Source of the DNA: a virus
DNA: 64,000 bases
Direction: 5' to 3' (one strand)
IMG/VR virus record: IMGVR_UViG_3300032291_002524
Span: 42,316 to 106,315 of that record
In this document: positions 18,357 to 26,842 of the stretch, piece by piece
Layout of the letters: each line of letters opens with the position of its first letter
How positions within the stretch are numbered: the first letter of the stretch is position 1
Position numbers and translations under genes: made by a program
The notes under the pieces: generated by a model
Told to the model about the DNA's origin: nothing
Database searches by the model: none
The model's input: the letters and a program-made list of their open reading frames with translations, nothing else

Positions 18357-19007
18357 ATGAAATTAGTTTTAAAACCAGGACAAAAATTATTTTTTACCAG
18401 TGATACGCATTATAATCACTCAAATATTTGTCGAGCGACCACAAATTGGGTTGGTTCTGAAAATTTGACTCGTGATTTTAAATCTTTGGAGCACATGAAT
18501 TCAACTTTGGTTAATAATATTAATGAAGTTGTTGGTGAAGATGATATTTTAATCCACTTGGGAGACTGGTCTTTCGGCGGATTTGAACAAATTGAAGAAT
18601 TTAGAAATAAAATCTTGTGTAAGAATATTCATTTGATTTATGGTAATCATGACCATCACATTAGAAGAAATAAAGAAAATATTCAACGATTATTTTCTTC
18701 AACCCAAGATTATTTAAATCTTGATTTAAGAATTCCTAATGGGAAAAATACTGATAAATTAACATTAGTTTGTATGCACTACCCAATCGCAAGTTGGGAC
18801 AGCATGAACAACGGTGTTATACATTTACACGGTCACGTTCACTTACCACCAAACCTGAGAATTGCGGAAGGTAGAGCCATGGATGTCGGTGTTGATGGTA
18901 ATAACCTATATCCAATTTCGATTCAAGAAATCAAATCTTTAATGAAAGGTAGACCGGTTAAAAAATTGGTTTTACCGAAAGACCATCACGAAACAAATAA
19001 TAAATAA
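18357..19007 (+). CDS. Calcineurin-like metallophosphoesterase
   Basis: The ordered metal-binding motifs are clear: SDTHYNH (D-x-H), HLGDWS (GD), YGNHDHH (GNH[DE]), a CMHYP strand and a final HLHGHVH (GHxH). The 216-residue size is that of stand-alone phage and bacterial phosphoesterases. Substrates in the family range from cyclic nucleotides and nucleotide ends to phosphoproteins. The P-loop kinase gene follows 12 bases after. The two may act on RNA or nucleotide ends together, which is inferred. Confidence 0.85.
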   Translation: MKLVLKPGQKLFFTSDTHYNHSNICRATTNWVGSENLTRDFKSLEHMNSTLVNNINEVVGEDDILIHLGDWSFGGFEQIEEFRNKILCKNIHLIYGNHDHHIRRNKENIQRLFSSTQDYLNLDLRIPNGKNTDKLTLVCMHYPIASWDSMNNGVIHLHGHVHLPPNLRIAEGRAMDVGVDGNNLYPISIQEIKSLMKGRPVKKLVLPKDHHETNNK

Positions 19008-19019
19008 TAAAATTAAAAC

Positions 19020-19439
19020 ATGGAAAATATCACAAACGATAAAGTAATTATACTATTGCGTGGAATTCCTGGCTCGGGCAAATCCACTATAGCTAAAATG
19101 ATTGTGGGAAATGAAAAAGAGTACCGTCACAAAGAAGCTGACATGTATTTTGTTGACGAAAATGGTGATTATAAGTTTAAACCAAGTCAAATAAGAGATG
19201 CTCATCAATGGTGTCAAGAAAGTGTTGATTTTTTAATGAGTCATTCTCATTCCCCTGTCGTGGTATCAAACACATTCACACAAGAATGGGAAATGGAACC
19301 ATATTACAAAATGGCTGAAAAGTATGGTTATAGAGTTCACTCACTAATTGTTGAAAACCGCCACGGTGGTATAAATGAACACGGTGTTCCTGAAGACAAG
19401 TTACAAGCGATGAGAGACCGATTTGAAGTAAAATTATAA
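19020..19439 (+). CDS. P-loop kinase (AAA_33 / polynucleotide-kinase-like)
   Basis: Walker A GIPGSGKS lies at residues 15-22. A DMYF motif at about residue 40 and an SNTFTQEWEM segment (about 87-96) match the zeta-toxin / T4 Pnk-like kinase fold. At 139 residues it is a kinase domain alone, without the T4 Pnk phosphatase domain. It could phosphorylate 5'-OH nucleic acid ends and so work with the RNA ligase at 22168. Small-molecule kinase activity is also possible. Confidence 0.7.
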   Translation: MENITNDKVIILLRGIPGSGKSTIAKMIVGNEKEYRHKEADMYFVDENGDYKFKPSQIRDAHQWCQESVDFLMSHSHSPVVVSNTFTQEWEMEPYYKMAEKYGYRVHSLIVENRHGGINEHGVPEDKLQAMRDRFEVKL

Positions 19440-19457
19440 AAAAATTATAAAAAAATT

Positions 19458-19856
19458 ATGAAAAAAATATTATTTCTATTATTCTTGTTACCCATGTCTA
19501 TATTTGGACAATATGTAATGACACCAACCCATTATGATTCGGAGCACGCGGCCAAACATATAATGAAAGGACATATTAAAATGTTTGTTTCAGACACTGT
19601 AAAGTTTGTGACTGAAAAAAAACGTGAGAGATATATTACTGATTGCGACGCAACACCAAATCAAGTAAAGACCAAATTAGATAAAGTATTTAAACAAGGT
19701 ATTCTTGAACATGTTAGCAAACGAGATGGTGGATACATTTTTACCATTGCTGTTATTGACCCAAACGATAATACCAAAATTATTAATTATTGTACCTTTC
19801 ATGTTGATGAATTAAATCAAAAAATTACTGAAATTGAAATTTTACTAGGAGAATAA
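19458..19856 (+). CDS. Secreted hypothetical protein (132 aa)
   Basis: The N-terminus is a clear signal peptide (MKK, Leu/Phe core, IFG-Q). The mature region is a small alpha/beta domain with two Cys that could pair in the periplasm. The intergenic sequence contains a repeated AAAAATTAT direct repeat. Function unknown. Confidence 0.65.
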   Translation: MKKILFLLFLLPMSIFGQYVMTPTHYDSEHAAKHIMKGHIKMFVSDTVKFVTEKKRERYITDCDATPNQVKTKLDKVFKQGILEHVSKRDGGYIFTIAVIDPNDNTKIINYCTFHVDELNQKITEIEILLGE

Positions 19857-19865
19857 AAACAAACT

Positions 19866-20546
19866 ATGAACAATACAGATTTTAAAAACTATTTTACCAA
19901 ACACTTGGGTAAAGGCTCATTAATGTTGGATTATTACAACCAAAGAATTGAAGATTCGATGACACCTTATATTTTGGAAGAAAGAGAGATGAGAGTGACC
20001 CAGATGGATATTTTTTCACGATTAATGAGGGACCGTTTACTATGGGTGGCGGGGCCTGTTGATGATAACATGTCCACAGTTGTCCAAGCACAATTAATGT
20101 ATTTAGATTCGGTTAATAATATGGACATAACGATGCACATTGATTCGCCAGGTGGCTCTGTTAAATCCGGTTTATCGATGATTGACGTTATGGATTATAT
20201 ATCATGTGATATTCACACCATTAATACCGGTATGGCAGCATCCATGGGTTCCGTGTTGTTAGGCGCTGGAACCAAAGGTAAACGTTCGTCTTTAAGATTT
20301 TCACGTACCATGTTACACCAATCTTCAGGGGGTTTCCGTGGAAATATCCAAGACGCTAAGATTGATATGATTGAGTGGGAGAAAGTGAATAAGATTTTAT
20401 TTGATTTGTTAGGTTCATATTGTGATAAATCGGCAGAACAAGTAATGGAAGACGCTTCTCGTGACCTGTGGTTAGATTCCAAATCTGCGTTAGAATACGG
20501 AATTATTGACGAAATTATTACATCAAAAAATAAAATGAAAAAATAA
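19866..20546 (+). CDS. clpP: ClpP serine protease
   Basis: The catalytic triad is visible with family spacing: Ser126 in MAASMGS, His151 in MLHQSSGG (25 later) and Asp200 in SRDLWLD (49 later), the same intervals as in bacterial ClpP. The SPGGSV oxyanion strand and the YGIIDEI end are also present. The N-terminus is about 15-20 residues longer than in E. coli ClpP. It would form the barrel protease fed by the ClpC-like unfoldase at 3192 and might degrade tmRNA-tagged products. It may alternatively mix with or replace host ClpP. Confidence 0.92.
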   Translation: MNNTDFKNYFTKHLGKGSLMLDYYNQRIEDSMTPYILEEREMRVTQMDIFSRLMRDRLLWVAGPVDDNMSTVVQAQLMYLDSVNNMDITMHIDSPGGSVKSGLSMIDVMDYISCDIHTINTGMAASMGSVLLGAGTKGKRSSLRFSRTMLHQSSGGFRGNIQDAKIDMIEWEKVNKILFDLLGSYCDKSAEQVMEDASRDLWLDSKSALEYGIIDEIITSKNKMKK

Positions 20547-20547
20547 A

Positions 20548-21399
20548 ATGAAAAAGTTATTATTAGGGTTGCTAATGATGTTGTCGATGACAGCACAAGC
20601 ACAGACAAAATGCGATTGGTCAGGGTATGAAATGAGAAAAACTTATCAAAGTTATAATCATTTTGAATTTAGAACTAACTTATATGATGATACTTGTATC
20701 ACATACAACTGGTTAGTTTATGATTATCAGACAAGAAAAGTAGATACATTATATGAGATTATTACAGGAGCTGTTCAAGTACGGTTTAACGTAAAAGGAA
20801 GATATAAATTAGGAATCAGAGCATACAATCGATGTACTGATTGTGATACTACATTCCAAACAGAAATTGATATTACAGTGTATGGTGAAAAAGCTAAATT
20901 GAGTTATAAACCATCAATTAAAGACTGTAAAACATATACCTTTGAAATGGAGAATATGAAGGATTCTTGTATGTCTTATATGTATGAAATTTGGGATGCT
21001 ACTGAATATGCATCTAAAATGACAGATAAGGAATGGAAATCGCATTCAGATAGTATGTTTTATTTTGATTACGAGTTTAATGAAAATAATATAGAATACT
21101 ACTCTCAGAAATCAGAACGAGTGCTGGACTTTACATTTCCTGATTCAGGACGTTATATGATTTTAACATACTTACAAAATGCCTGTACTGAAATTGACAC
21201 GTTTATTTTTACTAAAATTGTGGTATGTCCATCTGAAGTAACTACTAGTGTTAAAAATATTGTTAAAAACAATGATATTAAAATTATCGGGTATTATGAC
21301 CTAATGGGTAGACAAGTTGATTATATGAGACCTAATGAGGTATATATCGTACTATATAGTAATGGACATCGTAGAAAAGTAATGCAAGTACAGAACTAA
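20548..21399 (+). CDS. Secreted protein with type IX sorting-domain-like C-terminus
   Basis: The signal peptide is MKK with a Leu/Met core ending AQA-Q. The body (about 20-235) is Cys- and Tyr-rich and looks like repeated beta-sandwich (PKD-like) domains with C-D-T cysteine spacing. The last 40 residues contain YYDLMGRQV followed by V-Y-I-V and G-x-x-x-K-V, the pattern of the type IX secretion C-terminal domain of Bacteroidota. If exported this way, it would be released or attached to the surface of the infected cell. The start follows the clpP stop by one base. Confidence 0.75.
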   Translation: MKKLLLGLLMMLSMTAQAQTKCDWSGYEMRKTYQSYNHFEFRTNLYDDTCITYNWLVYDYQTRKVDTLYEIITGAVQVRFNVKGRYKLGIRAYNRCTDCDTTFQTEIDITVYGEKAKLSYKPSIKDCKTYTFEMENMKDSCMSYMYEIWDATEYASKMTDKEWKSHSDSMFYFDYEFNENNIEYYSQKSERVLDFTFPDSGRYMILTYLQNACTEIDTFIFTKIVVCPSEVTTSVKNIVKNNDIKIIGYYDLMGRQVDYMRPNEVYIVLYSNGHRRKVMQVQN

Positions 21400-21412
21400 A
21401 TAAATTTTTACA

Positions 21413-21444
21413 AACCCCAATCTTTAAAGGTTGGGGTTTTTTTC
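21413..21444 (+). terminator. Intrinsic terminator
   Basis: AACCCCAA / TTGGGGTT stem followed by seven T residues, after the secreted-protein gene. Confidence 0.85.
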
Positions 21445-21457
21445 TTATATTTTAAAT

Positions 21458-22150
21458 ATGATGAAAAATTCACCAACAATAACTGTAATGTTTGCATACC
21501 TACTAACGATATTTTCTTTAGTTATGGTATCATCTTACGTTTCACCAACCAATACGACACGGTTAGATAAAATTGACACAATTAAAGTTATTGATACAAT
21601 AAAACAAATCGATGTTAAAAACAAAGTATCACTTTTTATTGGTGATTCACATACAACAAATTTTAAAAATGGTTGGCAGAAGATTTTATGTGATAAAACA
21701 GGAATGGTGTGTATAAATTCGGCCATGGGTGGTAAAACAACATATTATATGTTGGACGTTGCTGTCCTTAAATTGAATAAAAATATTGATTATTGTTTTA
21801 TTTATGGTGGAGCAAATGACATGTATTCGAATTCGATATCACCTCAGGACGCTTTTGATAATATTAAATCCATATCAAGATTATGTAATTCACATGGTAT
21901 TAAGTGTTATATTTTAACAGGTTTTGACGCAACAAAATGCACAAAAACATCAAATATAAATTATCCAAAAAGATATTCAAAGTTTCAGGAATTATTATTA
22001 ACCGAAAAAATTAATGGTGCCAAAGTTATTGATACAAGAATTATTGAACGTAGTGATTGTTGGGATAATCTATGTCATATGAATCCAAAAGGTCATAAGA
22101 AAATTGCCGATAAAATTATTAAAGATTTAAACTTGAAAATCACACAATAA
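21458..22150 (+). CDS. Membrane-anchored SGNH/GDSL hydrolase
   Basis: The start at 21458 lies after the terminator. An N-terminal hydrophobic segment (about 8-28) is a signal anchor. The hydrolase motifs follow: IGDSHT (nucleophile Ser), GGKT (oxyanion Gly), YGGANDM (Asn) and a C-terminal CHMNPKGH (Asp/His-type block). SGNH enzymes remove acyl groups from lipids or polysaccharides in the periplasm. It could modify surface polysaccharide to block superinfection or assist release, which is inferred. Confidence 0.8.
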   Translation: MMKNSPTITVMFAYLLTIFSLVMVSSYVSPTNTTRLDKIDTIKVIDTIKQIDVKNKVSLFIGDSHTTNFKNGWQKILCDKTGMVCINSAMGGKTTYYMLDVAVLKLNKNIDYCFIYGGANDMYSNSISPQDAFDNIKSISRLCNSHGIKCYILTGFDATKCTKTSNINYPKRYSKFQELLLTEKINGAKVIDTRIIERSDCWDNLCHMNPKGHKKIADKIIKDLNLKITQ

Positions 22151-22155
22151 TTTAT

Positions 22156-22163
22156 TATTTTTG
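22156..22163 (+). promoter_or_regulatory. TATTTTTG promoter box, leaderless start
   Basis: The box ends four bases before the RNA ligase ATG. Confidence 0.55.
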
Positions 22164-22167
22164 TAAA

Positions 22168-23187
22168 ATGGATTTAAACACCCTAAATAGATATTATGAA
22201 GATGGTTTACTTTACAAACAAGTACACCCAACACTTCCATTAACCATTTGGAACTATACAGAAAAAGTTCAATATAATGGTTTATGGGATGAAATCACAT
22301 TGTCCTGTCGTGGATTAGTAACCGATAATCTTGGTAATATTGTTGCAAGACCATTTAAAAAGTTCTTTAATCTTGAAGAGGGTAAACACACACCGACACA
22401 AGATTTTGAAGTTTTCGAAAAAATGGACGGTTCAATGGGTATAATGTTCAAATACTCAGGTGAAACAATATTTGCAACTCGAGGGTCGTTCATTTCTGAA
22501 CAATCAAAATGGATGTCCGATTTTGCAACCACCTATAATTATCAAGACATCATTGTCGATGGATTCACTTATTTATTTGAAATTATATATGAAAACAATA
22601 GGATTGTTGTCGATTACGGTAACCAAGAAAGATTAGTATTATTAGGGATTATCAATACTGAAACAGGTGAAGAACTACCATATAACGATATTTATTCTGA
22701 TGGTTGGGATATTGTTCAAAGATATGACGGAATTAAAGATTATTCTAATTTAAAGAATCTTGTTGAAGCTAATCATGAAGGATTCGTCATTCGTTTTTCT
22801 AATGGGGACCGAATGAAAATTAAGGGTGAAGAATATATTCGTCTTCACAGAATTATGACTAATTTATCAACAACTTCAATATGGGACGTATTGTCTAATG
22901 GTGGTAATATGGAAAATTTACTTATAAATGTTCCAGATGAGTTTTATAATAAAATTAAGGAATATGAAGATGAACTTAAGTTTATGTTTAACTCATTGAG
23001 TAATGATTATTGGATTCATTTTAGAGACATTCAAAATTTGATGGAAAAAGTTGGTGGTGACCGTAAGAACTTTGCTCACGCAGCAAAACAATATCAGTAC
23101 CCATCATTGTTGTTTGGTCTATTGGATGGTAAAGATGTTTCACCTATTATTTGGAAAATTATTAAACCTGAATTTAAAAAATTATAA
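22168..23187 (+). CDS. T4 Rnl1-type RNA ligase
   Basis: The adenylation motif KMDGS is at residues 85-89 (Lys85 is the AMP acceptor). SCRGLV stands upstream, as in Rnl1-type ligases, and the later EGFVIRF and KIKGEEY match motifs IV and V of covalent nucleotidyltransferases. At 339 residues it is close to T4 RNA ligase 1 length. T4 Rnl1 reseals tRNA cut by host anticodon nuclease. In a phage with this many tRNAs, tRNA repair is the likeliest role, together with the kinase at 19020. Confidence 0.85.
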   Translation: MDLNTLNRYYEDGLLYKQVHPTLPLTIWNYTEKVQYNGLWDEITLSCRGLVTDNLGNIVARPFKKFFNLEEGKHTPTQDFEVFEKMDGSMGIMFKYSGETIFATRGSFISEQSKWMSDFATTYNYQDIIVDGFTYLFEIIYENNRIVVDYGNQERLVLLGIINTETGEELPYNDIYSDGWDIVQRYDGIKDYSNLKNLVEANHEGFVIRFSNGDRMKIKGEEYIRLHRIMTNLSTTSIWDVLSNGGNMENLLINVPDEFYNKIKEYEDELKFMFNSLSNDYWIHFRDIQNLMEKVGGDRKNFAHAAKQYQYPSLLFGLLDGKDVSPIIWKIIKPEFKKL

Positions 23188-23196
23188 ATAAAAAAA

Positions 23197-23412
23197 ATGA
23201 ATAATATAGACAAAAAATATATCATTGACGGAATTACTATCAATAAAACAAAAGAGGGTTATAGAGTTTTTACAATACCGACCCAACATTTTGATATTAT
23301 TGATTTAGATGAACTAACTAATGATAGATTTGATTTTGAAATTAAACGACAGGAAAAATATGAAGAAGATGGTTCCGAATTAGTTAAATTATGGGTAAAT
23401 GAAAATGAATAA
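23197..23412 (+). CDS. Hypothetical protein (71 aa)
   Basis: Small acidic protein without a recognised motif. Its last bases overlap the ATG of the truncated thymidylate synthase remnant, so it was probably coupled to the original gene. Confidence 0.55.
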   Translation: MNNIDKKYIIDGITINKTKEGYRVFTIPTQHFDIIDLDELTNDRFDFEIKRQEKYEEDGSELVKLWVNENE

Positions 23413-23485
23413 TTTAGATAAACAATACAAAGCATTACTCCAGGATATTTTAGATAACGGAGTTGAAAAAAAAGATAGAAACTGA
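23405..23485 (+). pseudogene. 5' remnant of a thymidylate synthase gene
   Basis: This 26-residue frame matches the first 26 residues of the intact thymidylate synthase at 24373. Both read LD-x-QY-x(2)-LL-x-DIL-x-NGV-x-K-x2-RN, but the remnant stops at TGA exactly where the intact protein continues with Gly. A GIY-YIG endonuclease gene lies between the two. This is best explained by mobile-endonuclease insertion that left the 5' end of the resident gene behind. Confidence 0.8.
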
Positions 23486-23524
23486 GTAGAAAAGTTAGAT
23501 TGTAGATATTTATAATAAAAGAGT

Positions 23525-24376
23525 ATGATTATCTATAAAACAACCAACACTATAAACGGCAAAATATATGTAGGCCAGGATAAAAACAACAACCCTAATT
23601 ATTACGGTAGTGGTAAGTTATTACAAAAAGCCGTAAGGAAATACGGTAAAGAAAAATTCAAGAAAGAGGTGTTAGAGGTTTGTGAAAGCGAATCACACTT
23701 AAATAACAGAGAGGTTTTTTGGATACGTGAGCTGAACTCAACTGATAGGAGTATCGGATATAATATTAGTGATGGTAGTAAGGAAGGTGATAGAAAAATT
23801 GGACATGATATCGCCAAAGGTGGTATATACAATTACTGGGTAAAAAAGTACGGGGTTGAGGAAGCAGAACGTAGAAACCAGATTAAGATTGAAAAGATAA
23901 GAAAAAGAAATCATGATAATGGCACCAGCTTAACAAAAAAAGGTAGATACGCTATATGGTTGGAGAAGTATGGTGAAGAGGATGCTAATAGAAGATATGA
24001 TGAATGGAGGATAAAGATATCTCAGTATCAACAATATAAAATAGAGAGTGGTTGGAAACATAGTGATGATGCAAAGAAAAAAATATCTGAATCTTCTAAA
24101 GGTAGAGTATGTAGCGATGAGACTAAACAAAAACTGAGGAAGCCTAAACCAACAGGATTTTCAGATAAGATATCTAAAAGTAAAAAGGGAGTTAAGTTGG
24201 GCCCGTCTAAGAAAAGAAAACCAATACTTCAATTCGATATGGATAATATCTTCATTAAAGAATGGGAAAGTGTTAGTAGTGCAGAATCGGAGTTAAAAAT
24301 ATACAACATAAACGCTGTTTGTAAAGGTAAACAACAAACAGCTGGTGGTTATAAATGGAAATATAAAACAATATGA
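23525..24376 (+). CDS. GIY-YIG homing endonuclease next to thyA
   Basis: The N-terminal nuclease domain has IYKTTNTINGKIYVGQD and a later YYGSG, with the catalytic Arg/Glu region E-x-x-(L/H)-L-N-N-R-E. The C-terminal half holds NUMOD-type DNA-binding modules: S-x-E-T-K-x-K-L (NUMOD3-like, twice) and a final ILQFD...W-E-S-x-x-x-A domain (NUMOD1-like), as in I-TevI relatives. At 283 residues it is complete. Its stop overlaps the thyA ATG. T4 td carries the GIY-YIG enzyme I-TevI, so targeting of this gene has precedent. Confidence 0.9.
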   Translation: MIIYKTTNTINGKIYVGQDKNNNPNYYGSGKLLQKAVRKYGKEKFKKEVLEVCESESHLNNREVFWIRELNSTDRSIGYNISDGSKEGDRKIGHDIAKGGIYNYWVKKYGVEEAERRNQIKIEKIRKRNHDNGTSLTKKGRYAIWLEKYGEEDANRRYDEWRIKISQYQQYKIESGWKHSDDAKKKISESSKGRVCSDETKQKLRKPKPTGFSDKISKSKKGVKLGPSKKRKPILQFDMDNIFIKEWESVSSAESELKIYNINAVCKGKQQTAGGYKWKYKTI

Positions 24377-25521
24377 AAAATGGATTAGATGAACAATATA
24401 TAGACCTTTTAAAGGATATATTAGAAAATGGGGTAAAGAAGAATACTCGTAATGGTGAGGTTTTGAGCGTATTTGGACGTACTATTAGATATAAGTTTAA
24501 AGATGGTAAATTTCCACTTCTTACAACCAAGAAGATGGCTTGGAAAACTATGGTGACCGAGTTGTTATGGTTCTTACGTGGTAGCACAAACATTAAATAT
24601 TTAGTAGATAATAATTGTCATATTTGGGATGGTGATTGCTTCTTTCATTATCTGAAGAATGTAGATGACACTATAAAAAATAAATTTGGAATCGGACCTA
24701 TAATCTATGGCAAAGAAGAATTCATCAACAAAATCAAAACTGATGATGAGTTTGCTAATAAGTGGGGTGAACTCGGACCCGTGTATGGTAAGCAATGGAG
24801 AAGTTGGGGTAAGGATTTCAAACAAATACCAAATGAAACTGGGAATGGTGTTTACAATATTACAACAACAGGTATAGACCAAATCGCAAACCTAATCAAC
24901 GACCTTAAAACAAATCCAGACTCAAGACGATTAATGGTTAGTGCTTGGAATGTAAGTGAAATTGATTCGATGGTACTACCACCTTGTCATTATGGATTTC
25001 AAGTTTATACAAGAGAGTTGAGTGAAGGTGAGAGAGGACTATTGTTACAACCTTACGGATTAGACCCTTTAACAAAAGAAGGTAGAGATAGGTTATGGAA
25101 AGAAAATAATTTACCAACCAGAGCAATCTCTTTAATGTGGAACCAACGTTCATGCGATGTTCCACTCGGGATTCCAATGAACATTGCATCGTATGGGTTA
25201 TTATTGGAAATTATTGCCAAACTAGTTAATATGGTTCCTGACGAATTGATTGGTAATTTGGGTGATTGTCATATATACCTAAATCAAATTGAAGGTACAA
25301 AAGAACAAATCGGAAGAGAACCATTTGAATTACCTAAATTAAATATCAACACCGAGTTTTGGCCTTACGAAAGTGGCGAATGCGGTGTAGGACCAATTGA
25401 TAGTACTTCGGTATTAAATAGTTTTAATGATGATAATTTTTGTAAGTGTCTCTTAAATGACGATATCCAACTAAGTAATTACCAATCTCATCCCAAGATT
25501 TATTTTCCACTATCTAATTGA
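24373..25521 (+). CDS. thyA: Thymidylate synthase
   Basis: A ThyA-type enzyme that methylates dUMP to dTMP using methylene-tetrahydrofolate. Motifs: ELLWFLRGSTN, W-G-x-L-GPVYGKQWR, RRLMVSAWN, the active-site Cys in LPPCHYGFQ, QRSCDVPLGIPMNIASY and GDCHIYLNQ. At 382 residues it exceeds the usual 264, mainly from an insert around residues 90-130 and one before LMWNQRS. It is in frame and intact. Its N-terminus is duplicated upstream (23405), so this copy may have arrived with the endonuclease. Confidence 0.95.
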   Translation: MKNGLDEQYIDLLKDILENGVKKNTRNGEVLSVFGRTIRYKFKDGKFPLLTTKKMAWKTMVTELLWFLRGSTNIKYLVDNNCHIWDGDCFFHYLKNVDDTIKNKFGIGPIIYGKEEFINKIKTDDEFANKWGELGPVYGKQWRSWGKDFKQIPNETGNGVYNITTTGIDQIANLINDLKTNPDSRRLMVSAWNVSEIDSMVLPPCHYGFQVYTRELSEGERGLLLQPYGLDPLTKEGRDRLWKENNLPTRAISLMWNQRSCDVPLGIPMNIASYGLLLEIIAKLVNMVPDELIGNLGDCHIYLNQIEGTKEQIGREPFELPKLNINTEFWPYESGECGVGPIDSTSVLNSFNDDNFCKCLLNDDIQLSNYQSHPKIYFPLSN

Positions 25522-25524
25522 TTT

Positions 25525-26205
25525 TTAGGACTGCCAATGTTCGAATAATTCACTTACAACCATGGTTGCTAATTTTTGTAGTTTTCGATTAAATTGATTC
25601 ATTTCAAAATCTTTATTATTAAAACTTCTTAAAGTAATATTAATTAATGTATTTCTAGCTTCTTCATGAGAAGATTTCATCCTTTCAATTGCGTCTTCTT
25701 GTTCGTCTGATAAGTCGAGCCATTTCGTTTGGTCCTGAATCCACTCCCAAGGTGCATATAAATATGGTGGTGATGCCCACATATTTACAATTCCTGAGTT
25801 TCTTAAATCATCTAAAAAATTTTTAATTATATCCCATTCATTAACTTCTATATTTGAATATAAAACATCCCTGTTGAAAAACTTACTAAGGTTGTCAACT
25901 TCATTAAGTAAATCTAATCTTTTATGTTCGGATAATTCACTAAAGACTTTAACCTTCTTTTTTTCCCCGATTTTTGTTTCTGAAAGAACATTTTCATCTT
26001 CAAAATCCCACGCATCTGAATCGGGTATTAAATCTAATGTCGAACCATTATCCCAGTTTACTGAGTATTGAAATCCCATCCCAAAAGGAACTTGGACTAT
26101 TTTTTTAACTGTGCCTGTGGTTCCAATTGGGACACTTATAGTATCACCGTCCATATAATAACAAACTATTCTGTCACCAGGTTTTAATTTAGGATTTAAC
26201 GCCAT
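25525..26205 (-). CDS. Hypothetical protein with SH3-like N-terminal domain (226 aa)
   Basis: The start at 26205 is preferred over an upstream ATG because the longer frame would run through the divergent gene at 26231 and adds an unlikely hydrophobic leader. Residues 5-60 (LKPGDRIV, G-T-T-G-T-V-K, Y-S-V-N-W-D-N-G) look like a small SH3/KOW-type barrel. The rest is helical. It faces thyA tail to tail. Function unknown. Confidence 0.65.
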   Translation of the reverse strand: MALNPKLKPGDRIVCYYMDGDTISVPIGTTGTVKKIVQVPFGMGFQYSVNWDNGSTLDLIPDSDAWDFEDENVLSETKIGEKKKVKVFSELSEHKRLDLLNEVDNLSKFFNRDVLYSNIEVNEWDIIKNFLDDLRNSGIVNMWASPPYLYAPWEWIQDQTKWLDLSDEQEDAIERMKSSHEEARNTLINITLRSFNNKDFEMNQFNRKLQKLATMVVSELFEHWQS

Positions 26206-26230
26206 ATTATAATATTTATTATTAATAAAT

Positions 26231-26842
26231 ATGAAGATTATTATTAGAGAAGAACAATATAGAATTATTTTGGAAGAAAATTTTAAATCTAATATTGTTA
26301 AAAAACTTGACGAATTAAAAGATTTCACATCTAACGTGATTGATGATTTAAGAAAATCATTTAATTTCAATGTTAAATTTGGTATAACCTACGGTGTTGG
26401 TATTGGGGTCATATTATCACATATTATCGATTATTTACAAGGTAAATACACTTCATTAACAGACAATGAAATTAAGATGTTAGCCATGGCGGCAATAATG
26501 GTTGTTTTTTATGAAACAAAGGATGTTTTAAAATTGGAAGAAAAAATCGATTCGAATGGATTATCTAATGAATTTGCAGATGTTACAACATTTACCGACA
26601 ATTTAAAGTTAAGATATTCTAAAATACTTAAGTCATTAGGTATGAGTTTGTGGAGAGGGACCGACATCTTGGGATACGCCTTTTTATTACCAATAATTGG
26701 TGAAATAGGGAAATTCTTAAATAGTAATAATATTAATGATATTGACTTTGAAGTGATATCTAAAAGTATTAGTATTTCAACAGGTATAATTATTACAGGT
26801 CATATACTTAGACGAATGTTTGATAAATTTTCAAAATCATAA
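26231..26842 (+). CDS. Membrane protein with N-terminal packaging-type peptide (203 aa)
   Basis: The N-terminus MKIIIREEQYRIILEE is closely related to those of the repeat proteins at 37-38 kb and has two (I/L)-x-E sites. Hydrophobic segments at about 52-70, 86-100, 150-165 and 180-192 suggest up to four membrane helices. A TATTTATT motif lies 11 bases upstream, shared with the divergent gene. It may be carried in the capsid and delivered to the inner membrane. Function unknown. Confidence 0.65.
   Translation: MKIIIREEQYRIILEENFKSNIVKKLDELKDFTSNVIDDLRKSFNFNVKFGITYGVGIGVILSHIIDYLQGKYTSLTDNEIKMLAMAAIMVVFYETKDVLKLEEKIDSNGLSNEFADVTTFTDNLKLRYSKILKSLGMSLWRGTDILGYAFLLPIIGEIGKFLNSNNINDIDFEVISKSISISTGIIITGHILRRMFDKFSKS

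Noticed and set aside
23486-23524. Self-splicing intron joining the thyA remnant to thyA
   Set aside because: The downstream thyA has its own complete N-terminus, so splicing would duplicate it, and the 39-base gap is too short for an intron core.
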